Below, one piece after another: positions 16,661 through 25,796 of a stretch of 64,000 bases of DNA (position 1 is its first letter; every line of letters starts with the position of its first letter). The notes under the pieces were generated by a model. The model searched no databases. It was given only the letters and a program-made list of their open reading frames with translations, and was not told where the DNA came from. The DNA is from Methyloligella sp050110875 (GTDB lineage: Bacteria > Pseudomonadota > Alphaproteobacteria > Rhizobiales > Methyloligellaceae), in NCBI GenBank assembly GCA_050110875.1, contig CP188828.1, forward strand, positions 496,001 to 560,000, in the 5' to 3' direction. Both the position numbers and the translations under genes were made by a program.

Positions 16661-18049
16661 ATGGTGAAACCGATCCACATTATCGGCGGCGGGCTGGCCG
16701 GATCCGAGGCCGCCTGGCAGTCGGCCAAAGCCGGCGTGCCGGTGGTGCTGCACGAGATGCGGCCCCATCGCGAGACCCATGCCCATAAGACGGGTTCGCT
16801 CGCCGAGCTGGTTTGCTCCAACTCCTTCCGCTCCGACGATTGGGAGACCAATGCGGTCGGGCTCTTGCACGAGGAGATGCGCCGCGCCGGCTCGCTGATC
16901 ATGCAGGCGGCGGACGCCCACAAGCTGCCGGCCGGCGGTGCCTTGGCGGTCGATCGGGAGGGGTTTGCCGACGCGGTAACGGCGCGGATCGAGGCCCATC
17001 CCAATATCGAGATCGTGCGCGAGGTGATCGAGGGGCTGCCGTCTGGCGACTGGGACAACGTGATCGTGGCGACCGGCCCCCTCACCGCGGAAATGCTTGC
17101 CCGTGCCATCGGCGCGCTGACCGGCGAGGCAGAACTCGCCTTCTTCGACGCCATCGCGCCGATCGTCCATCGCGACAGCATCGATATGGATATCTGCTGG
17201 ATGCAGTCTCGCTACGACAAGCCGGGCCCCGGCGGCTCTGGGGCGGACTATATCAACTGCCCGATGGACAAGGCGCAGTACGAGCGCTTCATCGATGGGC
17301 TGATCGAAGGCGAAAAGACGGAATTCAAGGCGTGGGAGGCGAACACCCCCTATTTCGAAGGCTGCCTGCCCATCGAGGTGATGGCCGAGCGCGGCCGGGA
17401 GACCTTGCGCCACGGGCCGATGAAGCCGGTGGGGCTCACCAATGCCCATAAGCCGGACGAGAAGCCTTACGCGGTGGTTCAACTTCGCCAGGACAACGCC
17501 TTGGGCACGCTGTGGAATATGGTCGGCTTCCAAACCAAGCTGAAATACGGCGTGCAGACCGAAATCTTCCGGCTGATCCCCGGGCTGGAACGGGCGGAGT
17601 TCGCCCGGCTGGGCGGGCTGCATCGCAACACTTTCCTGAACAGCCCCAGGCTGTTGGACGCTCAGCTTCGCTTGAAGGTCGAGCCGCGCCTGCGCTTCGC
17701 CGGCCAGATCACCGGGGTGGAAGGCTATGTGGAATCGGCGGCGATCGGCCTGGTCACGGGACGTTTCGCAGCGGCCGACCGGCTTGGGGCCGAGGCCTCT
17801 CCGCCTCCGCCGACCACGGCGCTGGGCGCGCTGGTCGCCCATATCACCGGCGGGCATCTCACCGGCGAAGACAACCGCTTCCAGCCCATGAATATCAATT
17901 TCGGACTGCTGCCGCCTCTCACCGAGCCGATCGAGAAGGTGAAAGGCAAGAAGGCCAAATCCCAGGCCCGAAAGCGCGCCATGACGGCCCGTGCCTTATC
18001 GGATCTCGCCGGCTGGCTGGACACCACGCCAGCGGTGGCTGCGGAGTAA
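16661..18049 (+). CDS. trmFO: tRNA m5U54 methyltransferase, folate/FAD-dependent
   Basis: TrmFO makes 5-methyluridine at position 54 of the tRNA T-loop, taking carbon from 5,10-methylene-tetrahydrofolate with FAD. The N-terminal dinucleotide fold reads IHIIGGGLAGSEAAW, and the diagnostic LAELVCSNSFRSDD and INCPMDKAQYERFIDGL blocks follow. The C-terminal FAD-binding part has RNTFLNSPRLLD and HITGGHLTGEDNRFQPMNINFGLLPPL. About 462 aa, normal length. ATG 16661 has AGG five bases upstream and is preferred over GTG 16655. The last ~50 residues are basic and Ala-rich. Its stop is tail to tail with the squalene synthase-like gene. Confidence 0.96.
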   Translation: MVKPIHIIGGGLAGSEAAWQSAKAGVPVVLHEMRPHRETHAHKTGSLAELVCSNSFRSDDWETNAVGLLHEEMRRAGSLIMQAADAHKLPAGGALAVDREGFADAVTARIEAHPNIEIVREVIEGLPSGDWDNVIVATGPLTAEMLARAIGALTGEAELAFFDAIAPIVHRDSIDMDICWMQSRYDKPGPGGSGADYINCPMDKAQYERFIDGLIEGEKTEFKAWEANTPYFEGCLPIEVMAERGRETLRHGPMKPVGLTNAHKPDEKPYAVVQLRQDNALGTLWNMVGFQTKLKYGVQTEIFRLIPGLERAEFARLGGLHRNTFLNSPRLLDAQLRLKVEPRLRFAGQITGVEGYVESAAIGLVTGRFAAADRLGAEASPPPPTTALGALVAHITGGHLTGEDNRFQPMNINFGLLPPLTEPIEKVKGKKAKSQARKRAMTARALSDLAGWLDTTPAVAAE

Positions 18050-18054
18050 AGGCT

Positions 18055-18882
18055 TCACGGCCGCCAGGTCGTGAGCCGCCACAGCCGTTGCAGCGGATTG
18101 ATATCGGCGAGCTTGGCCATGGGATCGGAGACGGCCTCCAGCGCCTTCAGATACGGCTCGACCAGGGCGAGCGGGCGGAATGCCACCCGACACCTCTCCG
18201 GCAATGAGCGGATGTGTGTGCGCGCGATCTCGAGCTCGGACCGGGCCTCTCGCCGCATCTCCGCCATCAGACCGAGAAAGGCCGGATCGGCCTCCCCTGC
18301 GAGCAGACGCTCCGCCGTGCCGGTCTGAAGGCTCTGCACGGGCAGGTAAAGCCGGGACCGGGCCGCATGGACGGTCACCGCGCGCATGAGGCCCGTGAGG
18401 CCATAGGCGCGGCCGGCGGCGCGCGCTGCCGGAGCGCATTCCTGCGCATCGCATCCGAGGAACTCGCATGCCAGCAGAAAGACATGCCCGGCCGTGTCGT
18501 CGAGATAAGCGAAAAGGCTCGCGCTATCCGGCATGATGCGCTCCAGCACATCGAAGCGACGCGCATCGATGAGCGGATCGAGTCGGCTCGCCGGCAGATC
18601 ATGGGCCAACAAAGCCGCGCCAATGGCATCGGCGACCGGGTTGCCCGTTGCCTCGCCTGCCGCGGCGACCTGCATGGCGTCGCGCCACCATTGCAGACGG
18701 ATTTCGCCGAGGGTGGGCTCGGTCACCTCGTCGGCGATATGGGCGAGCTCAGCGTTGAAGGCGACAAGAGCCAGATGAGCATCGCGCGCATGAGGCGGCG
18801 CGAACAGGGCCGCGAGATAGCGATCGGGATCCTGCTCCCGCGCCATCCGACGAATGGTCTTGCGCCGTTCAGCCTCGTCCAA
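18055..18882 (-). CDS. Squalene/phytoene synthase family protein (NDUFAF6-like)
   Basis: A 275-aa member of the head-to-head prenyl synthase superfamily. DPDRYLAALFAP and the first region AHIADEVTEP (residues ~46-55) sit where synthases have the DxxxD diphosphate site, here degenerate. The LQWWRDAM block follows, and the second region is FAYLDDTAGHVFLLA. It lies just downstream of secF, an arrangement common in Alphaproteobacteria. The mitochondrial homologue NDUFAF6 is a complex I assembly factor, which may be the better guide to function than carotenoid synthesis; no carotenoid genes are nearby. Confidence 0.8.
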   Translation of the reverse strand: MDEAERRKTIRRMAREQDPDRYLAALFAPPHARDAHLALVAFNAELAHIADEVTEPTLGEIRLQWWRDAMQVAAAGEATGNPVADAIGAALLAHDLPASRLDPLIDARRFDVLERIMPDSASLFAYLDDTAGHVFLLACEFLGCDAQECAPAARAAGRAYGLTGLMRAVTVHAARSRLYLPVQSLQTGTAERLLAGEADPAFLGLMAEMRREARSELEIARTHIRSLPERCRVAFRPLALVEPYLKALEAVSDPMAKLADINPLQRLWRLTTWRP

Positions 18883-18958
18883 AGCGAAAGCCCCCCTTCC
18901 CGACCGGCTCGCATGAGCATACCGCCGGATCGGGACGCTGCCACGGGTTTCGGCTTTT

Positions 18959-19909
18959 CTAAACCCCCGCCGGCACGCCGGACTTCGGACGCTTGGTGGT
19001 CGACGAGGCGCCCCAGTCGCGCCGCATGCCGAGGATGAGCAGCAGCGGCGCGGCCACGAAGATCGACGAATAGGCGCCGACGATGATGCCCCAGAGCATG
19101 GCCACGGTGAAGTTTTCGATCACCTTGCCGCCCCACAGGAACAGCGCCAACACCGCCAGGAAGGTGGTGAAATGGGTGAGCAAGGTCCGCGACAGAGTCT
19201 CGTTGATGGCGAGGTCGATCAGGTCCGCCATGGGCAATTTACGGTACTTGCGCAGATTCTCGCGGATGCGATCGAAGACCACGACCGTATCGTTGAGCGA
19301 ATAACCGATGATGGTGAGCACGGCGGCGAGCGCTGCGAGGTTGAACTCGAGCTGCAATATGCAGAACAGGCCGATAGTGCCGATCACGTCATGGGTCAGC
19401 GCGGCGATGGCGGCCACGGCGAACTGCCATTCGAAGCGCAGCCAGACGTAGATCAGGATCGCCAGCATGGCGACGACGACCGCGATGGTGCCCATATAGA
19501 TGAGCTCCGAGGAGATGGTCGGGCCGACGGTCTCCACGCGGCGGTACTCGACCTCGTCGCCGAGCGCCTCTTTCACCTTGGCCACGGAGGCCTGCTGGGC
19601 GGCCTCGGTCGCCTGCTCCTGAATGCGGATCAGAACGTCGTTGGGGGCGCCGAAACGCTGGATCTGCACCTCGCCGATATCGAGCGCATTCAGCGTGGAA
19701 CGCAAGGCGGCGAGATCCGCCTCCTCGGTCTTGGTGCCGATCTCGATCAGCGTGCCGCCTTCGAAGTCGATGCCGTAATTCAGGTCGTAAACCTGCAGCG
19801 CCACCAATGACAGGATCATCATCAGAGCTGAGACGAAGAAGCTGATGCCCCGCATCCCGACGAAATCGATCTTCGTATCGGGGGGGACGAAACTGAAACC
19901 TCGGAACAT
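18959..19909 (-). CDS. secF: Protein translocase subunit SecF
   Basis: SecF (316 aa) pairs with SecD to pull preproteins through SecYEG using the proton gradient. Visible: first TM helix near residues 19-38, a periplasmic P1-like domain starting with the conserved NYGIDFEGGTLIEI, then five TM helices including GTIGLFCILQLEFNLAALAAVLTIIGYSLNDTVVVFDRIREN, with the conserved SLNDTVVVFDRIRE block. AGGAG lies 7 nt before the ATG. Nine bp separate it from the secD stop, so the two are cotranscribed. Confidence 0.96.
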   Translation of the reverse strand: MFRGFSFVPPDTKIDFVGMRGISFFVSALMMILSLVALQVYDLNYGIDFEGGTLIEIGTKTEEADLAALRSTLNALDIGEVQIQRFGAPNDVLIRIQEQATEAAQQASVAKVKEALGDEVEYRRVETVGPTISSELIYMGTIAVVVAMLAILIYVWLRFEWQFAVAAIAALTHDVIGTIGLFCILQLEFNLAALAAVLTIIGYSLNDTVVVFDRIRENLRKYRKLPMADLIDLAINETLSRTLLTHFTTFLAVLALFLWGGKVIENFTVAMLWGIIVGAYSSIFVAAPLLLILGMRRDWGASSTTKRPKSGVPAGV

Positions 19910-19919
19910 CGCGCGTCTC

Positions 19920-21536
19920 CTAAATCGGCACGACTTGTGGCCTGGTCCAACGCAGCCAGAACGCCACGATCATTCTGGAAAAGGTCACGGCGGTGAACAT
20001 CGAGCAGAGGATGCCGATGCAAAGGGTGACGGCGAAGCCGCGCACCGGGCCGGACCCCAACCAGAACAGGACCAGGGTGGAAATGAGAGTGGTGACGTTG
20101 GAGTCGATGATGGTGGCCATGGCGCGGGAATAGCCCGCATCGATGGCCGCGAGCGGGGATTTTCCGCTCCTCACCTCCTCGCGTATGCGCTCGAAGATCA
20201 GCACGTTGGAATCGACCGAGATACCGATCACCAGCACGATACCGGCGATGCCCGGCAATGTGAGGGTCGCCCCGATGAGCGACAGCGCGGCGAAGATCAG
20301 GATCGCGTTCACGATCAACGCAAGATCCGCGAACAGACCGAAAAGCCCGTAAGCCAGCACCATGAACACCGCCACGGCAATCACCGCGATCACGGCGGCG
20401 CGCTTGCCGGAGGCAATGGAGTCGGCACCGAGGCTCGCCCCCACCGTGCGCTCCTCGATGGGCGTCAGCTTCGCGGGCAGCGCACCGGACCGCAATAGAA
20501 TGGCGAGATCGTTGGCTTCCTCCACGGTGAAGTTGCCGCTGATCTGTCCGCTGCCGCCGAGAATGGGCTCTTGGATCCGCGGGGCGGAGATCACCTTGCC
20601 GTCAAGGACGATGGCGAAGGGCAGACCGACATTCTCTTGGGTGGCGCGAGCGAAGCGCTTGGCGCCGGTGGAATCGAAGCGGAAGGAAACGATGGGCTCG
20701 CCGGTGCGGCCGTCGAATCCGGGTTGGGCGTCGACGAGATTCTCGCCGCTGACCAGCACGTCTTCCTTCAGCACGTAAGGAATCGGCGGCTCGTCGGCGG
20801 AATAGGCCAGCTCGGAGCCAGCCGGCGGGCGCTTGCTCGCCTCGACCTCTTGCGGATTGGCGGACGGATCCACCATCTGGAAGTCGAGCTTGCCGGTCTC
20901 ATTGATGAGGCCCTTCAAGCGCTGCACGTCCTGGATGCCCGGAAACTGGACGAGGATGCGATCGCGCCCCTGACGCTGGATGCTGGGCTCGGAGGTGCCG
21001 AAGGCGTCGATACGGCGGCGGATGGTCTCGATGGACGATTCGAGCGCGCCGTTGATGCGCTGGGTCAGGCCCGCCTCGGTGATGGCGAGGGTGACGGTGC
21101 GGCTGTCGCCTTCGGTGACGCTGATATTCCGTTCCCCGCTCATGCCGAAGCCGGTGGTGTCGATGGGAACCGAAAGCTCCTCCAACGCGGCGACGGCCTT
21201 AGCGTAGTCCGAGTTCTCTCTGATGCGGACGGAGACGCTCTTCGCCTTCGGATTGGCCTGAAGATTCGTATAGCCGATCCGCTCGTCGCGAAGCGCCGTA
21301 CGCGCCTCGCCGCGCAAGGTCTTGAGCCAGTCCTCGACCAGCTGCTTCTCGTCGATCTCGTAGAGCAGATGGGCGCCGCCCTGCAGATCGAGGCCGAGAT
21401 TGACCTGCTTGTGGGGCAGCCATTCCGGCACATCCGCCATGGTGGAGGACGGGAACAGGTTGGGCAGCGCATAAGCCACGCCGGCGAACACGACGAGGAG
21501 AATCAGCACCACCTTCCATCTTTGGAAATGCAGCAT
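19920..21536 (-). CDS. secD: Protein translocase subunit SecD
   Basis: SecD (538 aa). N-terminal TM helix at 8-27, then the LGLDLQGGAHLLYEID block opening the large periplasmic domain P1 (to about 350). Five TM helices follow, with GIVLVIGISVDSNVLIFERIREE, the D-x-N motif used for proton coupling. Between yajC and secF on the same strand, matching the usual yajC-secD-secF operon; GGAG is about 10 nt upstream of ATG 21536. Confidence 0.97.
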   Translation of the reverse strand: MLHFQRWKVVLILLVVFAGVAYALPNLFPSSTMADVPEWLPHKQVNLGLDLQGGAHLLYEIDEKQLVEDWLKTLRGEARTALRDERIGYTNLQANPKAKSVSVRIRENSDYAKAVAALEELSVPIDTTGFGMSGERNISVTEGDSRTVTLAITEAGLTQRINGALESSIETIRRRIDAFGTSEPSIQRQGRDRILVQFPGIQDVQRLKGLINETGKLDFQMVDPSANPQEVEASKRPPAGSELAYSADEPPIPYVLKEDVLVSGENLVDAQPGFDGRTGEPIVSFRFDSTGAKRFARATQENVGLPFAIVLDGKVISAPRIQEPILGGSGQISGNFTVEEANDLAILLRSGALPAKLTPIEERTVGASLGADSIASGKRAAVIAVIAVAVFMVLAYGLFGLFADLALIVNAILIFAALSLIGATLTLPGIAGIVLVIGISVDSNVLIFERIREEVRSGKSPLAAIDAGYSRAMATIIDSNVTTLISTLVLFWLGSGPVRGFAVTLCIGILCSMFTAVTFSRMIVAFWLRWTRPQVVPI

Positions 21537-21598
21537 CGAAGCCTGGCTCCGGATTGACTAAAGGGTAAGGCCAGGCAGGCCGAGGCGGGAGATGCGCA

Positions 21599-21973
21599 TC
21601 AGGAGTCGCTCCCACGCTTGGAACGGCTGCCGGATTTGGCCGGTGTCTTATTGTCGTTGCCCGCCGGTTCGGGCTTGCCGCGCACCTCGGAAATGGTCGA
21701 TTTGAGCACGCGGATGCGCACGCCCTCGGACACTTCGATCTGGATCTCGTCGTCGTCGACCTTGGTGATCTTGCCCAGGATGCCACCGGCGGTGACCACG
21801 TTGTCGCCGCGGCGCAAGGCACCGATCATTTCCTGATGCGCCTTCATCCGCTTTTGCTGCGGACGGATCATCAGGAAATACATGATACCGATGATCAGAA
21901 TGGTCGGGATCAGGAGACTGTTGAAATAGTCCATGGCGCCCGGAGCAGCTTGGGCTAAGACCGGCTCGATCAT
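21599..21973 (-). CDS. yajC: Preprotein translocase subunit YajC
   Basis: YajC (124 aa), the small accessory subunit of the SecDF complex. One TM helix (LLIPTILIIGIMYFLMI, residues 20-36) is followed by the hallmark RPQQKRMKAHQEMI and a small beta domain GDNVVTAGGILGKITKVDDD. The tail is basic and Ser/Lys-rich. First gene of the sec operon; GGGAG is 4 nt upstream of the start. A short palindrome GCCCTTTGGAAGGGC lies in its leader at about 22011-22025. Confidence 0.93.
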   Translation of the reverse strand: MIEPVLAQAAPGAMDYFNSLLIPTILIIGIMYFLMIRPQQKRMKAHQEMIGALRRGDNVVTAGGILGKITKVDDDEIQIEVSEGVRIRVLKSTISEVRGKPEPAGNDNKTPAKSGSRSKRGSDS

Positions 21974-22150
21974 TTGCTCCCATCCCTCGTATTGCTTATG
22001 TATGGCCGCCCTTTGGAAGGGCTTGATTTAAGGAGGGGAAACCCTTCCTCGCGTTGGCCGCGACTATAGCCAGCTAACGCGCCTTTGCAACGGCTGTGAA
22101 CGGGCTTCAAGGCCTGTTTCTCGCAACATCCCGCCAGGTGGAATGGATCG

Positions 22151-23023
22151 ATGGCCTTGGAGACGGATACCCAGAGCTTTCTGGCTCGGATCGCGGATGC
22201 TTTAGAGCGTTTGGCCCCACAGCACCCCGAACACCCGGATTTCGAAGTAGCTGAAGCCTTCGTGTGGCAGGCGGAGCGGGAAATCCTGCTGCCGGTGAAG
22301 GCGGTCAATCGCCAGCCCCTGCCGCTGCTCAAGGGCATCGACCAGATGCGCGATTCGCTGCTGGAAAATACGGAGCGCTTCGCGCAAGGGCTTCCGGCCA
22401 ACAACGCCCTGCTCTGGGGCGCGCGCGGCATGGGCAAAAGCTCCCTGGTCAAGGCGGTGCATGGGGAGGTGGCCGGAAAAGCTGCCGGCGATGCCGAGAC
22501 GCCGGATCTCAAGCTGATCGAGATTCACCGGGAGGATATTGCCTCCCTGCCCCAGCTCCTGCATCTGCTGGGACCTGCGCCCTACCGTTTCATCCTGTTT
22601 TGCGACGATCTCTCCTTCGAAACCCAGGACACCTCCTACAAGTCGCTCAAGGCGGTGCTGGAAGGCGGCGTGGAGGGCCGGCCGGAGAACGTCATCTTCT
22701 ACGCCACCTCGAACCGGCGGCATCTGCTCTCGCGGGAGATGATCGAGAACGAGCAGTCGACGGCGATCAACCCGTCGGAGGCGGTGGAGGAATCGGTCTC
22801 GCTGTCGGACCGGTTCGGGCTGTGGCTCGGTTTCCACAATTGCAGCCAGAACGAATATCTGGAGATGGTGCGCGGCTATGCGGCCCATTACGGGCTCGAC
22901 ATTCCCCGGCAGGAGCTGGACCGCGAAGCGCTCGCCTGGGCCATGGGACGCGGCAGCCGCTCGGGCCGCGTCGCCTGGCAGTATATCCAGTCATTGGCGG
23001 GCCGGCTGGGCAAGCGGTTTTAG
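22151..23023 (+). CDS. DUF815 family AAA-type ATPase
   Basis: A 290-aa ATP-binding protein of the DUF815 family. Walker A is GARGMGKSSLVKA (about residues 96-108), Walker B FILFCDDLSFE (about 153-163), sensor-like ATSNRRHL near 190, and the family block SDRFGLWLGFHNCSQNEYLEMV in the lid region. Divergent from yajC, and part of the conserved neighbourhood linking yajC-sec with the pcm-LytM cluster. The biological role is not established. Confidence 0.9.
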   Translation: MALETDTQSFLARIADALERLAPQHPEHPDFEVAEAFVWQAEREILLPVKAVNRQPLPLLKGIDQMRDSLLENTERFAQGLPANNALLWGARGMGKSSLVKAVHGEVAGKAAGDAETPDLKLIEIHREDIASLPQLLHLLGPAPYRFILFCDDLSFETQDTSYKSLKAVLEGGVEGRPENVIFYATSNRRHLLSREMIENEQSTAINPSEAVEESVSLSDRFGLWLGFHNCSQNEYLEMVRGYAAHYGLDIPRQELDREALAWAMGRGSRSGRVAWQYIQSLAGRLGKRF

Positions 23024-23037
23024 ACACAAATCCAACC

Positions 23038-23165
23038 CGTCATCACCGGGCCGTTGCGCCCCGGCGTGTTTGCGCCGGCTTGGCGCGACGTGACCCGGTG
23101 ATCCAGCGGCCACTCACCTCAGAGGTCGCCGCCCCTGGATTGCCGGGTCAAGCCCGGCAATGACG
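23038..23165. repeat. Dispersed palindromic repeat (TTGCCGGGTCAAGCCCGGCAATG)
   Basis: The gap after the DUF815 gene holds CCCGTCATCACCGG at the left and a perfect stem TTGCCGGG...CCCGGCAA at the right (about 23139-23162). A relative occurs near 28085-28108. Noncoding. Confidence 0.6.
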
Positions 23166-23245
23166 CCGTAGTTGGGAAAACCGCATTCCAATAACAGCGA
23201 GACGTCCCTCACTATGATGGGAATGGCGCCGAACAGCACCCCAAC

Positions 23246-23276
23246 GAAAAAGGGGCGAGCCTTCGGCTCACCCCTT
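23246..23276 (-). terminator. Intrinsic terminator of the LysM/LytM gene
   Basis: On the minus strand AAGGGGTGAGCC, loop GAA, GGCTCGCCCCTT (one mismatch) is followed by TTTTT. It lies ~30 bp beyond the stop of the LysM/LytM gene and closes the long minus-strand block. Confidence 0.75.
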
Positions 23277-23303
23277 CCCGTCGATCACTTCTAAGACCGT
23301 TGC

Positions 23304-24905
23304 CTAGTTCGCGCCGGCGGTCGCGGTGCTCATATATTTGAGCGGATCGACCGGACGAGACCCCTTACGCAGCTCGAAGTGAAGCTGCGGCTGGCTGACG
23401 GAACCGGTGGCACCCGCCTTGGCGATGCTCTGACCGCGGCTCACCTTGTCGCCGCGCTTTACCAACAGGTCTTCGTTGTGAGCGTAGGCCGAGACCCAGT
23501 TGTTGGAGTGGCGGATCAGCACGAGATTGCCGTAGCCCTTCAGCTCGTTGCCGGCATAGGCGACGACGCCGTTCTCGGCCGCCTTGACCGAGGTGCCCTG
23601 GGGCACGGAGATGTCGATACCATCATTGTGTCCGCCATCGGCGCGGCTGCCGAATTTGGAGATGACCCGGCCATTGACGGGCCAGCGGAAACGCTGACCG
23701 GACATCGGCGCCGGATTGGGCAAGGTCTTGGTGCTGGCCACCTGGCTGGAGCTGCCGCTCGAGGATGCCGCGGTCTCCTGCTTCGGCTCTTCCTGCTTCT
23801 GCGGATTCTTATTGGCGAAATCGGGCGACTCGATCTTCTGGGTACGCACGACCCGGACATTGTCGTCGCTCTCAGGCTGCTTGGGCTCCGGCTTGGAGGC
23901 CGGCGGCGCGCTGCGGGCCTGTTCGCTCCGCGCCTGGACCGTGGGCTGAGGCGTGCTGCCGCCCTGCGGGATCTTGAGCTCCTGGCCGATCTGCAGGCTG
24001 CGCGCATTGGTGACGTTGTTGGCTTGAGCAAGCGCCTGCTCGCTCACCCCATGCTTCTTGGCGATGGAGTTGAGGCTGTCGCCGGCCTGGATGATGTAGG
24101 AATCGTCGCCGACGGTCGCCCCCTTGGCCGGGATGACGATCTTCTGGCCGGCAGTCAGGCCGATGCCTTCCAGATTGTTGGCCTTCTGGATCGATTCGAC
24201 GGAGACACCGTAGCGCAGCGAATAGAGATAGAGGCTGTCGCCGTTCTGCACGGTGATGGTCTTGGAGCCGGGGCCGGTAAGCGCGGCGCGATCGGCCGAG
24301 GCCACGCGGCGCGGCGGCATGGCAGGCTCCTTCGATGCGGGCGGCGTGTAGACCGCCTTCTGGACCGGATAGGTGTTCGACGAGCCGGAATAACCGTTGG
24401 CGTTATCGTTCGGACGGTAGGAGACCGGTGTCGGCTTGTAGGCGTTGCCGCCGTTATAGCTGTTGCCGCTGCTATAGCTATTGCCACCGCCGTAGGAATT
24501 CCCGCTGCTGTAGGAATTGCTGGCATGGCTGCTCCCGCCGTTGCCGTAACGGTTGCTGCCGCCCTGGTAGCTGTTGTTGCTCCGGGTGTTGCTCGCGTAG
24601 CTGTTGCCGCCCGTATAAGCACCCCTGCTATCGAAGCCAGGCGAGGTGCGAGGCGGCGTGGCGCTGGCATAAGCATTCCCGCCGCTGTAACCGCCGCCAT
24701 AGACCGGCTCGGGCGGCACAGGCCCCAGAGACGCGGTCGTCGCCGGATCATAGCCGCCGCTATTGCCTTGGCTCGATAGATTATAGGCCGGATAGTCGAA
24801 GCGGGAGCTGCCGTTGCTGCATCCCGCCAGACCGGCGGTGGCCATGGCGGCTGCGGCCAGAACAGTGCCGCGCCCAAGGGTCGACCAAAACGCCGTGTCC
24901 CTCAT
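23304..24905 (-). CDS. LysM/LytM lipoprotein with degenerate peptidase site (NlpD/DipM-like)
   Basis: A 533-aa outer-membrane lipoprotein. The ATG at 24905 gives a signal peptide with lipobox LAGC (C29), so the upstream frame to 24983 is not used. Next comes a Ser/Gly/Asn/Tyr-rich stretch with SYGGGNSYSSGNSY repeats (~90-160). Two LysM domains start at TITVQNGDSLYLYSLRYGV and SYIIQAGDSLNSIAKKHGV. The LytM (M23) domain spans ~410-525. Of the four zinc/catalytic positions, D431 and H509 remain and H476 is kept, but N427 and Q507 replace the two other histidines, as in E. coli NlpD. It is therefore probably an amidase activator for cell separation, not a peptidase. Confidence 0.9.
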   Translation of the reverse strand: MRDTAFWSTLGRGTVLAAAAMATAGLAGCSNGSSRFDYPAYNLSSQGNSGGYDPATTASLGPVPPEPVYGGGYSGGNAYASATPPRTSPGFDSRGAYTGGNSYASNTRSNNSYQGGSNRYGNGGSSHASNSYSSGNSYGGGNSYSSGNSYNGGNAYKPTPVSYRPNDNANGYSGSSNTYPVQKAVYTPPASKEPAMPPRRVASADRAALTGPGSKTITVQNGDSLYLYSLRYGVSVESIQKANNLEGIGLTAGQKIVIPAKGATVGDDSYIIQAGDSLNSIAKKHGVSEQALAQANNVTNARSLQIGQELKIPQGGSTPQPTVQARSEQARSAPPASKPEPKQPESDDNVRVVRTQKIESPDFANKNPQKQEEPKQETAASSSGSSSQVASTKTLPNPAPMSGQRFRWPVNGRVISKFGSRADGGHNDGIDISVPQGTSVKAAENGVVAYAGNELKGYGNLVLIRHSNNWVSAYAHNEDLLVKRGDKVSRGQSIAKAGATGSVSQPQLHFELRKGSRPVDPLKYMSTATAGAN

Positions 24906-25067
24906 TCCCAGAAACCCCCGTACTCGAAACTCGCTACTCGAGGGGGCAGTTAAGCGCCGAAGCGGTAAACAGGCTCTTAACACTATTCTCTCCTTGGTCG
25001 GGACGGCGATGAATTCACTATTCTTTTCATCGCTTGTCCGGCTTTCCGGCCTCTTGCGCCGGCGCCC

Positions 25068-25718
25068 TTACGATCGTTTCACCCGGCCTTTCACCAGGGG
25101 AACGAATCGTACTGGCAACAGAGGTTTCTCGCTGAATTCGTCGTCCTCGCCAAATTTGTCTACCTGGACGAGGGATTGAGAGTCCCGACTTTCGCCGATG
25201 GGGATGATCATCCGGCCACCGATCTTGAGCTGGTCGACAAGGGCTTGCGGCACCTCCGGAGCGGCGGCCGTGACGATGATCCGGTCGAAGGGCGCTTGCG
25301 GCGGCCAGCCGATCCAACCATCGCCGATGATGGTGCTGATATTGTCGATGCCGAGCTCCTCGAAATGCTCGTCTGCCGCGCTCTGCAACTCGCGATAGCG
25401 CTCGATGGTGTAGACGTGGCGGCAGAGCTGGGAGAGCACGGCCGCCTGATAGCCGGAGCCGGTGCCGATCTCGAGGACCTTATGCCCCTCCTCCACCTCC
25501 AGCTTCTCGGTCATGAAGGCGACCACGTAGGGCTGGGAGATGGTCTGGCCGCATTCGATGGGCAGCGCGATATCCTGATAGGCGTGCTTCAGGAAGGCCG
25601 GATCGACAAAGATATCCCTGGGCACGCGTTCGATAGCGCGCAAAACCCGGGTGTCGCGAATGCCGCGACGCCTGAGCTGCATGATCAGCCCGATCTGGTC
25701 TTGGGCGCTTGCCGCCAT
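25068..25718 (-). CDS. pcm: Protein-L-isoaspartate O-methyltransferase
   Basis: Pcm (216 aa) uses S-adenosylmethionine to methylate isoaspartyl residues and start their repair. The SAM site is VLEIGTGSGYQAAVLSQL (about residues 80-97), preceded by the conserved IALPIECGQTISQPYVVA. Later, FDRIIVTAAAPEVPQALVDQL and the GGRMIIPIG strand complete the family pattern. It is between surE and the LytM gene on the same strand, the standard surE-pcm-nlpD order. A second Pcm-fold protein is encoded at 49545-50273. Confidence 0.95.
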   Translation of the reverse strand: MAASAQDQIGLIMQLRRRGIRDTRVLRAIERVPRDIFVDPAFLKHAYQDIALPIECGQTISQPYVVAFMTEKLEVEEGHKVLEIGTGSGYQAAVLSQLCRHVYTIERYRELQSAADEHFEELGIDNISTIIGDGWIGWPPQAPFDRIIVTAAAPEVPQALVDQLKIGGRMIIPIGESRDSQSLVQVDKFGEDDEFSEKPLLPVRFVPLVKGRVKRS

Positions 25719-25796
25719 AAGGGGACTGCTCCGAATCAGAGTCGGTCCCGGAATATCGGACGATTCTAGGTCCTTACGCCATGCTTGCGATGCCGG

